Source: Parus major | Lineage: Eukaryota > Chordata > Aves > Passeriformes > Paridae | NCBI RefSeq assembly: GCF_001522545.3 | Contig: NC_031797.1 | Coordinates: forward strand, 729,507 to 793,506 | DNA length: 64,000 nucleotides | Direction: 5' to 3' | In this document: one piece after another, positions 49,501-61,500 of the stretch | Layout: every line of letters starts with the position of its first letter | Position numbering within the stretch: the stretch's first letter is position 1 | Program-made: the position numbers and the translations under genes | Notes under the pieces: generated by a model | Database searches by the model: none | What the model was told of the DNA's origin: nothing | What the model saw: only the letters and a program-made list of their open reading frames with translations

Positions 49501-52500
49501 GAGCAGCAGTGGCTTCTCCTGAGGCAGCAATAAAGATAAATGATGCATTCATTTGTGTGATATATTTGGACATAGGATTCTATAAATATATTAAATTATT
49601 GATATAGTTTGTCAAGTGCCTTCTGAGTGGCTGGAAAACAGCTTCAGGAGTGTCTCTCTGGGCTTCTGTGTGGAGCCAGCTCTTCAGCATGGTGTGGACC
49701 CATCTGTGCCATAAAGAGGCAGCAAAGATTTGCAAGACCTCTCTGCTGAAGCCTCTAGGAAACACTGTTGCTGGGAAAAAATGTGCATTTTTGTGCTTCT
49801 AAATATGAAATTGTTCAGGTGACTCCTATACCATTAGATTCCTGCACTAGTGAAGCTGAAAACCAAATAAAATCAGCTGGTCTAAAGGTTGGCTGCTTTA
49901 AAAGACAAAGCATTGAGCTGTTTTCTCAGAGTTCTGGTGGTTGGGTTGGGGGTTTTTTTATTTGATGTCCCTACTTTTCCTGATGCTCTTCCCTTTTGTC
50001 TGCAGGTCTGGGCCCAAAGAAGACAGCTGTCACTGAGGTGAGATGTGTAAAGCTTGGTTTGACAATCCTGTGTTGAGAAATGAGAACAGAGACCTAAGAA
50101 ACTCTTCTGCCTGCCTTTTTCTGAGTAAAACTGCATTTCAGAATAGTTATAAGTTTACTACAAAATCAATATCTGTTATTTGGGAGAAATAAAATTAGTG
50201 GCAGGTCTCTAGGTCCCTTCACTGGCATCACCAAAGCCACAGCAGGGATGTGGAGGGACTGTGTCCATCATGTGGCCAGTTTTGGCTGTGTGATCCATGA
50301 TGCCTCTACACTGGTGACTGAGGGCACCTTCCACACCAGCACCTGGAGGTGGTAACTGGAGAATGCATGTATTGGCCACTTACCCACTGGTGGGAGTGAG
50401 TCAGGGAGGCTGTGATTTGTGAAGCCCTAAAACAGGGGAACATCTCCAGGGACTCATCTTCTCTTGTAGATATTCCAGGTCGCAGGTTCTGAGTCACTGT
50501 TACTTTCTGGAGCAAAACTCTTCACAGTTGGCAGCAGGGAATCTAGCAGGAGGTTCTGTGCCTGAAAGCTGTTCCCTGAAACCCACACTCATGATTTAGG
50601 GCATCATGTTCAAATGATTTTTGTTTGATCCAATTTTTTACATCCCCCTTCCCATTCTTCACCTGGGATGATGAGCATTTGTATACATGAACAACAAAAT
50701 ATTTCCATAAAATTGCCTGGAATGTGACACTTGATTATTTTGAAGCGGAATATGCGTAGTGAGAAGCTCAGCTTCTGTGGAAGTTGATTGCATTGTTCAG
50801 TGCACAAATAGGTCCACTTTTTCTTGCCCTGGAAACAGCCACAGGCAGAGCAGGAGACTGGAAGAGACTTTTGTCACTGCAGTTCCTGTGATGGCAGTCC
50901 CTTCCCCCTGCCTGTGTCTGCTCATTGTGAGCCACTGGCAGGGCAGGACAGCACAGCTTGGGCTTGCATGGAGTAAGATCTGACAGGTTGGTAGAAGGAG
51001 AGGCTGAGCTGTGCTGCTGCTCACAGGTGCTGGAGGAGTGCTCAGAAGGAAGGCTGGCCCTGCTAATAAAGTAGGGTAGGAAATGGGATTTTTGAAGGAG
51101 AACTCAGACTGACCTTTAGGATGAGAAGTATGAGCAGATGGATCAGAAATAACTGCGAGCTCTTGATCAAAAGCTAAAGTACAAAGAACCTTAGTCTGAG
51201 CAAAATTACCCATTGTCTGCTGTAGCCATTGTTTCAGAGCTGGGTCTCTGCAGCACTCAAGAGGGACAGTGATAGAACAGTGTCACTTGGGAAGTGACCT
51301 TGGATTTCTCTGCATACTGCTCAAAGGAACATCCAGAGTGGTTCTGCAGTGTAGCAAACCCTGAAATGATGCTGATCTCTCACCAGCACTCCTAACTGTC
51401 TGGTGGGCTCCAGGATCTGTGGGGATCAGCTGGCAGAGAGCTTGGGTGTGGATGCAGTGTTGACTCCTGGTGGAGTAGAGAGTCCCTAGGGCTGCAAAAA
51501 GAGCTTCAGGGAACTTCCTAACACCTGATTACAGCAGGCTGTTAAAGGAGCAGCCACAGCCTGCTGCCTCCTGGGCTGGCAAAGAAAGGCCTAGGCAGAC
51601 TCAGAGGTAGGAGAGGGGAAGGGGACAGGAGCAGGTTGGTTGTCACCCTGAAGTGCTGGCAGTCTGTAGCATTTCTGTAAACTTCAGAACTTGTGGAAGA
51701 GACATTCCTGTGGCTCACCCTGTGTGGGCTCAGCCTTGGAATTGTAAACAGATGAGATCTTGCTTAAATGGATTATCTCAGTGGGAGTGGGGCTGGGTTA
51801 TCAGCTGGTTCTGATCTCTCCACCAAAACCCAAGGTGTCAGTGTGACACCTTAGGGCGTGGGATTTTAAGAATAAATCTCTGTGGCTGTTAGATTTAATA
51901 GATAACTGTTTTAAATCAATGGGAAATCACAGTCAAGCACCAGGGGAATCTTGGCAGCTGGATCTCTCCCAAGCTCAGCATCTTTGCTGAGGGCTCTGCC
52001 AGCAAGCAGTGGGGGTGTCAGGTGGAGTGTTGCTATTCTAACTCATCTTGAGGGGTGGAAGTATAATTCAAAGAGCTTCAGTTTCACCTGTTGGCACTCT
52101 GCAGGGTTTTCTCCAGCAGTATCATTATGCCTGTGTGCAGTACAGTGTGGGAATGTGGCTGTGCTGCTCTGTATGTGCTTGGTGGCAGCTCAGCCTGTGC
52201 CCTGACTTATGCTCTCCTTGCAGGGCCCATCACTGCCAGGACAGCCAGGCCAAGGAAAGAAGATTGGCCATCGAAGTGTGGATGCTTCTGGGGAAACTAC
52301 CTACAAAAAGGTTTGGGTTTGGGGAGTGGGGGATGGCACCCAAGTGTAGGTCACAAGCTGAGAGAAGTTATGGCTCAGTACTTATTAATCTGGTTGAGAT
52401 TTTTATGTAGCACTTTTGAACAGCACAATCCTGCAAATAGCAAATCTGAACCCCTAATTCATCTCTTCAGCAGCTGGGTAAATTTGGTTAGCAGTGTGTG

Positions 52501-55500
52501 GTGCCCAGACACTGTTAACCAAATCACAGACATGAGTGCATTGTAATGCAGGGGATGTTACTGTGATTATCTGCTGTGAAATGCTCACTGACTGCTCTTT
52601 TCCTTTTGCCAGACCACCTCATCTACTCTGAAGGGGGCCATCCAGCTGGGGATTGGATATACTGTGGGCAATCTGAGCTCCAAGCCAGAGAGAGATGTCC
52701 TGATGCAGGACTTCTATGTGGTGGAGAGCATTTTTTTCCCAAGGTAAAGAAAGGGAAAAGAATGAATGCATGAATTATTTCTTTCCTTTTCCCCTCACTG
52801 ATTTTTCAAGAGTTTCCATCTGTCTTTAGATCAGAGTTGCATGCTCTGAATGTTTTAAATCTGCTCCGTGATACACAAACAGAACAGTGGGAAGTGTTGG
52901 AATCTGCAGTGCACTGGCCTGCAGGGAAGCACAGTACAAGATGCAAAACTGTGCACTTCCGTTTGTTACCCTTCCTACGTGCTTGTCTTTCTAGCTGTCC
53001 ATCTAGAATTTCTGCCACAAAATCATACTATGTTTTAGATGGAAGAAACTCCCTCTGGGAGATCTCTAACTGTGAATAAACAAAGCTCATAGAAGTTATG
53101 TTCTCTGTGTAAATATATTCTGCTTGGCAAGTGGTTGTTCTTTTAATCTCTGGAAATAGATTTTCGCAGATAGTTTGAAACCTGTTTTCCTGTTTTCCTA
53201 CCACAGAGGAAAGGTGGTGGTTGTTGTTACAAAGATGTCTTTTTGCAAGGCTCAGTGCATCTGAAATACACAGTAGCTTTGGTGTGACTATCCATGTCTG
53301 GTGAATGGTAACAGGCCCTGCCCATGTGTGTGTTCTGTGCAGTGAAGGCAGTAACCTCACCCCGGCTCACCACTACGCCGACTTCAGGTTCAAGACCTAT
53401 GCCCCAGTGGCTTTCCGGTACTTCCGAGAGCTCTTTGGGATTCGTCCAGATGATTATTTGGTATGGATATATTTTTAGATTTCTTTGTCTTTTCCTCCTT
53501 TATTTACCTTTACCATGAGGGTGATGAGCCCCTGGCACAGGTTGCCCAGAGAAGCCGTGGCTGCCCCATCCCTGGGAGTGTTCCAGGACAGGTTGGATGG
53601 GGCCTGGGGCAACCTGGTATAGTGGAAGGTGTCCCTGCCCATGGCAGGGGGTGGAATGAGTTGGGCTTTAAGGTCCCTTCCATCCCAAAACATTCTGTGA
53701 TTCCAAGTCTGAGTTTGCTGAATGGCAGCTGCCAGCGTGTACTGGAGGAAGGCCATGACCTGCACACAGTGTGAGCTGTGTAAGCCCTGCAATGGGCTTC
53801 CCTCTCTGGTCTTTGTGGTAACAATAACTTACTGTGTTTACAAGCCAAAGGAGTTGTGTTCTGCTGGGTGTGACCCTGTAATGTCCCCTGCGGCTCTAAG
53901 GACAAAGATGGGAATTTTTTCTTGTGTACTCATTGAAGAGCTATGTGAGTGTAGTTATTTTAATCATCTTAAAAGGACAGAATAAACCACAACTTGTTCT
54001 TGTGTTTCAAAAGCTTCTCAGAGCTGGAAAGGCTGGTTTTCAAATACCTTGGAGTACAAGCTGTTGGGGCTTTGAATGCACTGTGGTTGAATTTGGGCCC
54101 TTGCCTTTATGTAACGTCCTGTTCTGTGTGAACTGGGGAAGGAAACACATCCACAAATGCACACCCTCCCCTTTTGGAACAGCCCTTTTTGTGTGATTTC
54201 ACCTGTAGATGGGGGTGATCACAGCTGAACACCTGCCAGTGAAACAAACCTGTGCCAGTGCCTGGTGGAAGGGTAACAGTGATCCCCTCCTGTGCCAGCC
54301 AAGTGCTGCCAAATGGATGGGTGTTAAGAACTGAGGACAGGCAAGGAGCTCACCTCAGTTGCAAAGGTCATGGCTCTGATTTGTTGTTTCTGATTCTCCT
54401 GATTGTCTCTTGCCTGCCACAGCAACAAATGCATTTAATTATGCATGAGATTATTAACTTGATCAAGTCTGAAATTGTTAATCTGTGCAGAGCTGAAAGC
54501 AGTTTTCCTTACATAATTATGGGCATTAATCTATTGTTCTGGTCACCTCTTCTCCTTATCTCACTTCTCACTGGGCAGTTCTGTGATCCTGCCCTGAACC
54601 CACCTTACCCCTGCAGTATCTGGGTGAGCACTGAGCTAAAAAGTGCATCTGCCTGCTTTGCTCTCTCTTTTTTTTTTCATCTGCTGCTGGGCAAGTCCGT
54701 ATTTGAGGACCTGTTGTTTGCATCCTGATAACCAGACGTGCCCTCCCAGTTCAGGTCCCAGTACAGAGCTCTTTGCTGTGCTTGAGCTGGGCTCATCCCT
54801 TTTGATTGCACACCTGGGATAAGACTTGTCACGTGTTTTCAGCAGGATTGATGGAGTGAGGTGTGGCTATAAAAATACAGCCAGGTTGGATGGAGCTTGG
54901 AGCAGCCTAGTCTGATGGAAAGTGTCCCTGCTCATGTATGGAATGAGATGATCTTTAAGGTCATTTCCAGTCCAAACCATTCTGGGTGTCTGTGGATCAG
55001 ACACTGGCTTTTGCAGTGGAGCACAAGGCCAGGGGAGTCTGCTGAGAACAGCCAGTGCATTGTGTTCCCTCCAGCACAGTGATATGTGTGGTTCCCTGAG
55101 CAGACTGTGGTGTTTCCTGAAATCCTCTGTGTCCATCAGCGTGTGCTGGGCTGTGCTCAAAGAGCCTGAATGTGATACGTGCTTGCAGGCACAATGGGAA
55201 CAGATAAGATGTCATTATGAAGGCTGGATATTCCTGAAAGCAGATGATTAATGGGATACTGAGCAGTTGGGATGCTCTGAACTGTAATCTTAGTCTCTAA
55301 TTATAAATTGTCCATCAGTTTGGCTGCTCAGACCTAACCTATAATGAAAATAGTTGTCACTTGAGCTTTGCTACTCTTTAATCTCCCAGGGAGTCAACAT
55401 GAGTGGGAAGGTCCTTGAATGCATAGAACTCAAATCTGCAATAAACAGGGGATAAAACATCACCTTCTTCTCTTTTTCTTGCCAGTATTCATTATGTAAC

Positions 55501-58500
55501 GAGCCTCTGATCGAGCTGTCCAACCCCGGGGCCAGCGGCTCCCTCTTCTATGTCACCAGCGACGATGAGTTCATCATAAAAACTGTGATGCACAAGGAAG
55601 CTGAATTCCTGCAGAAGCTCCTTCCTGGATACTACATGGTGAGTATCATTCAGGACCTTGAACCCAGCTCAGCTTTGTTGTGGCAGCTTTTTTGTCATGG
55701 CAGAGCATCTCACAGGGCATGTCCTCCACCTGGGTGTGTTGTGGCCTGCCCCCATGCCAAGGACAGTGTTAACAGCATGTCATGAAGCCCTTCCCAGAAG
55801 CACAAATCACTGATTATTTGCAAACTCTGTGGGTAAAAATGAGGCAGATAATTGTGCCATAGTTTGGAGGCATGTTCTAGCCTCAGAGTGGCTTCCCAGG
55901 TGTGTGTTTCTGAGTGTTCTTTCCCCAGAGCCAGTTAATTTCTCTTTGTTTGTCAGCATACATCTGCCCCAGCCTGCATTTGGGGATGGCTGCTGATTGC
56001 AGCCATCGTAGAATAGTAAAACTCTTAAGGTTGGAAAAGACCACCAAGACCACCAAGATCATCAGGTCCAGCCTTCAGCTCAGCACCATGATGGTCACCA
56101 CTAAAACTTGTCCTCAAGTGCCACAGCCACACATTATTTGAATGCTTCCAAGAATGGTGACTCCACTACTGTCCTAGACAGCTTGTTTTAATCCTTTACA
56201 ACCTTTTCTATGAAGAAATTTCCCCTAATATCCAACCTAAACCTCCCCTGGCACAACTTGAGGCTATTTTCTTTAATTCTGTCCTTTGTTCCTTGAGAGC
56301 AGAGCCTGACACCCACCTGGCTGCACCCTCCTGTCAGGGACTTGAGGAGAGCAAAAGGTCCCCCTGAGCCTCCTTTTCTCCAGGCAATAATGCAACCACT
56401 GTGTTTTTCTGGAGAAAGCACTGCTGTCCCTGAATCTCTGCCATTCCTGCTGTTTGACTGTAATTCTGAGGATTGTTTTAACTCCCATCTCTGCAATTCC
56501 AGGCTGGAATCTCCCATGGTACCAGCCAGTTTTGTATATCATTCTGGCAGTGCAGGATATTGAGACCCAGAGACTTGCATTGGGTCAAGTAAATCAGACC
56601 AAAACCTACTGTTTTGGTGTAAAAACCAGGAGCTGGTCTCCCTGCACAACTGTGCTAAAGGCTCCAGCTTTATGGATGAGGAATCCTGACATTCAGTTAC
56701 AACAACCAGGGATTTGTTTGTTGTGAAGATGCCAAGGAGAAGGTGATGAGAAGCAATGCTGCTGCCCCATCTGTGTGCCTTGTACAGTGGGTTTATGTGA
56801 TCCTACAGTGGTTCTGTGAAAATCCTTTCCTCACTCAGTATTTACTGGGGAAAATTTACCCAAGAGAGGCAGATTATGGGATGTCTGTGTGTTAGTGGCA
56901 GGCAGGCCAGAAAGAAATTCTGCTGGGAGGCCCTGGCACAGGCTTCTCAGAGCAGCTGTGGCTGCCTCTGGAGCCCTGTGAGTGTTCCAGGACAGGTTGG
57001 ATGGGGCTTGGAGCACCCTGAGATAATGGAAGGTGTCCCAGCCAATGGCAGAGGGTGAAACCAAATGGTCTTTACAGTCCCTTCCAACCTAAACCATCCT
57101 GAGATTCTGTGAGTCACTTGCTTTTGCAGGTGACACTCACATTCCTGGACAGGATGAATTTTCTTGGAAAACTGCCTGTTGCCTAATGTGTGTAGTAAAT
57201 CAGGTGTTGGGTTTTGTGGGGGAATGGAGTTGCATTGTTAATCCTGCCACCATCAGTCAGTGAATTAAACTGAACTTACCTGTGTGATGCAGAGTTCTGA
57301 GCGACCTGTTGCAGCTTTCCACTGTCTCTGAGTTCTGTGGTGCTACCCCTGATCTCCCTGCTGCTCCTGGGAAACCACCCATATCAAAAGAGTCAGGGAA
57401 AGGAAGCAGGGTGGTTTCATCCTCAGTTACTTTAAAGCTGTTTCCATTTACCTGCCTCTGTTACTTTTGGCACTCTCCAAGAGGGCTCACTGCTGTGCTC
57501 AGGTGGGTGAGTTGAAAGGAATGAAATTTTAATACAGTCACGTTTCTTCTGTCTGTCAGAACATGTCAGCTCTGTCCTTCCTGCCACAGCATGCAGACAA
57601 GTTCTGTTTCCTTCCCAAATGTGCCCAAAGCTGAACAAGCAAATCCTGCCTGTCGTGTCATTCCTAATTATTCTGCTGCCTGAAGAAAGGAGATGACAGC
57701 AGAACAGGATATCCGTGCTCTCTGGTTGACTGCTTTAAAAAGCAACTCTGCAACAGGAGGAGAACATTTATGTTGTTTTGTTTAAAAAATAACCCTGTCA
57801 CTTGGTTTATTCTGGGCTGGAGAATGGCTCTTGATTCTGACAAGAATCAAGAAGAGATAAAGAGAGCTGTTATTTTTAAGCTTGAAGTTCCCTTTTATTG
57901 TGTTTATTTCTCTCCCAGTTTGGTTTCCTTTTTTTAGCTGCTGTACTTGAGAAAAACAGGGGATTTCCGGACTTGGTTATTTGCCCAGAGAGTGCTGAAC
58001 ATCTCAGTCCCTGTATTTTCAGGTCCTAAAGCCACTGAAATGCAGGACTTTGTTGAATGTGTACACCGAGCTCCTGTTAAGTTCAGAAAACCTCTCAGCA
58101 AAGAATCTCTAGTCCAGCTGTTGACTTGCTTTGTGGTGAACACAGCAGGAACTTTCTGCTCAAATAACCTTTCTCCGTGCTTTTTTCCCACCCTTTCTGC
58201 AGAATCTGAACCAGAACCCCCGGACACTGCTGCCCAAGTTCTATGGACTGTACTGTGTGCAGTCTGGGGGCAAAAACATCCGCGTGGTCGTGATGAACAA
58301 CATCCTGCCTCGAGTGGTGAAAATGCACCTGAAATTCGATCTCAAAGGTTCAACCTACAAACGCCGGGCATCCAAGAAGGAGAAAGAAAAGTCCAGCCCT
58401 ACATACAAGGATCTGGACTTCATCCAAGACATGCCTGAGGGCCTGATGTTGGATGCAGACACCTTCAGTGCTTTGGTGAAGACATTGCAGCGAGACTGTC

Positions 58501-61500
58501 TGGTAAGGAGGGGACAGCTCAGGGACAGAGTAAGGAACCTCTGTGGCTCTCGAGCATGAGGAAGAGCAGTTCCCAATTGAGAACCTTGCTAATCTGCTGA
58601 CCCCAGAGTAGAATCAAGCCTTTCTCCTGCCCTTTTCCCTGAAAGCCAAGCAGTAGAGTTGGATCTCCTGGCAGCTTCTGAGGACTGAGGCTGTTCTCCT
58701 TTGCCCGGTGCACCACACTTAGGCTCCACTTGCAGCTGCTCTGCCAGAGCATTTTCCCAATTACTGTGCAGCAGATACAAGGGTGTTGTTTGCAAGCCTT
58801 CAGGCCTTTGGTGTGATTGTGGGATGGCCAAACTCTGTGCAGTCAAGCCCAGAGGTGATTGTTGGTTCAGAAACATTCAGGCTCTGTCAAAGGATTTGTT
58901 AGTGGGGATGTGGATGGGATGCTTTGCTTTGATTGCTTTGATTCCATGCTTCAGGGTCTGTATTTCTGCTGCTGACTTGATATTTTGTCTTTGTTCTTGA
59001 ATTTGATACTAACCTGTAGGTATTGGAAAGCTTTAAAATCATGGACTACAGCCTCCTGCTTGGGGTTCATAACATAGACCAGCACGAGCGGGAGCAGCTG
59101 TCGGAGGGAGCCCACAGCACGTCGGATGAGAAGCGTCCTGTGGGGCAGAAGGCCCTGTACTCCACAGCCATGGAGTCCATCCAAGGAGGGGCTGCCAGGG
59201 GGGAGTCCATAGACACAGACGACACGTAGGTGAAATCTGGGCTCGCTCATGCTGCTGGGACGGGCAGAGGTGGAGGCTGGAGTGGGAAATCTGTATTGAG
59301 GCCCACAGGAACTGTTCAAGGGAGCAGCTCTCCTGGGATTTTGACAGTGCTGCCATTGTGGGGGGAAAGGGGGAAGCCAGGGTAGGAAATAGTTCTGTAA
59401 GGCTATGGCCTCACAGCAGTCTCTCTTCTTAGGCCAAGGCTGTAGGTTGTTAGCTTGTGTAACAAGCCTTGAAACATCCACCCATGCCCTGGGGAGGAGA
59501 CACTAGCTTGGTTCTAGCTTAGCACCCAAATACTGGAGCAGAAGTAGGGATCAGCTCAGTAGGAGCTTGCAGTTCTCCATCACTCCCACCTTTGGAATCC
59601 CTGGCAGTTCCCTGAAGCCATTCCAGTGCAATTAGCAGATAGCAGTGTAGCCAAGTGCTGGTGTCACTGTTGGATCTGGAGGCTGGGGGTTGCCCCAAGC
59701 TTGTGCTGTGCTTGATCTGTGGTTCCGCCTGGATCCCTGGCTCTTGGGCCAAGGAATGGTGGAGTTTGCTGCTTGCTGCTGTCTGAAACCAGCTGCTGTG
59801 GGTTTGATGGAGGGTTAATCCTGAGAGCTGAGATAATACCATTGTGTTTCCAGTCCTTCAGGCAGCATCAACAATTGCAGTGGCTGTCTAAAGGAGTGTC
59901 TGGTACTCCTGTGCTTTGGTTGTTTGCTGGTGCTGATGGCTGCTGCACTTTTGGCAGGATGGCATCTGTGTGGACAGGACTGGAAATACCCTTCTCCTTA
60001 AGGGTTTACTGCCCTAGTGGCAGACAGCTCTCACTGACCCAAATAAATAATCTGATCCCCAGAATAAAGTAGGCAGGAAAAAACTCCATGGTGCTTTCTG
60101 GCCCAGGCAGAGCTGTGCCATACGACACAGGTTCTGTCATGACAGTGGTGTTTGGCCATGCAGGCAGTGACCCTGGGACACCTGGGGTCAGACCAGGTCA
60201 GTCAGTGACTCCCATGGTTGTGCACAAAGTGACCACACCGGTTTTAACGTGTCTGACACCACACTAGAGCCCCTTAGCACAGCTGCTGTTGCCCTTCCCC
60301 AGAACTTGGGTGTCACAGGTGCTCTGGCTCAGGCTGCACCTGCTGAAGTTCTGCTTTACCTGCAGGATGGGAGGGATCCCAGCAGTGAATGGCAAAGGAG
60401 AGCGTCTCCTGCTGCACGTAGGAATCATAGATATCCTGCAGTCATACAGGTAGGTAACCTGGCAGTGTGTCTTTTCTGGCTAATAACCTCTTTTAGTACC
60501 AAATGAAGGCAGGGGGGATGTCCTCTCCTTGAGACTGTGAGGATGAGTAGATATGGCTGCCCCAAGCTGGCCATGGGCTTCCATCATGTCCTTAGAACAG
60601 CTGGGGACTCACAGCCTTTTGTCCAGGATGATGAGCTGCTCATAAAGAAGTAGTTTTCCACCTCAGTGTGGGAAGCATATCTCCAGGGATGGAAGGTGCA
60701 CCTCTTCTAGCCCAGCTCCTCCTTCCCTGTGGTGTTCCCAGGCACTCCCGACCCAGCTGGGGTGATGCTGGAGAAAGCTCAGTTGTGGTGACATTGGCAG
60801 CTCAGGGACCTCCTCCATAGGATATAAAAGGGGGCTTGGTACAGAGTGCATGCCTGTATCTGTATCTTTATTTTTCTCTCCACTTCTCCTTGCAATTAGG
60901 TTCATCAAGAAATTAGAACACACCTGGAAGGCCCTTGTCCATGATGGGGTAAGTGCCTGTGCAGAGGCAGGAGCTGTCCAAGTCTCGCAGGTGGCTATTT
61001 ATAGAGCCTGACCTGGCACAGCTGCAGCTGATGAAAGGAGCAGTTCTTGCCTCTCATTCCTGCACAGCAGGGTGGTGCCACTCATTCCCAGCCAGGTTTC
61101 CTTGCTCAATCCAGCTCCTCACATGTTGAGCTCTTGTGCTCACAGCTTTCCTCCCGTGTTCCTGTCTGTCCCTCTCCTCCCATGACACCAGGAGCACACA
61201 CTGGGTGTGTGTGTTCCTGGGCTGTCAGGAGCCCTATGCTGTTCTCTTTGGTGACTGGCTGTTTTCACTTCAGCAAGCTCTCTACCAGCAAATCCCTTTC
61301 CATGTTTCCCTGCTGGCTTCATTCCTGCAGCAGCCAGGTGGGTGTTTCTGAAAGAGCAACCTTGGCTGTGGGAACCGTTTTTCAACCTTGCATTTCCTGG
61401 CTTCCCTTAATGTGGCAAAGGAAATGTGGAGATTCCAAGTCATGGGAGCACAGTCAAACATCAGAAGCAGAAAGAGCTTCAGTTTTACTATTCTAAACAA

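Larger units (their letters stand above)
24950..50005 (+). other. PIP5K1C intron 1 (about 25 kb)
   Basis: No coding exon of another gene was recognised. The 5' end is CpG-island sequence to about 25.56 kb. The rest is unique AT-richer sequence with many short CR1 tails in both orientations (listed separately), a 79-bp duplicated segment, and T-rich runs near 32700 and 48330-48375. Small open frames here resemble no family known to me. Confidence 0.6.
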
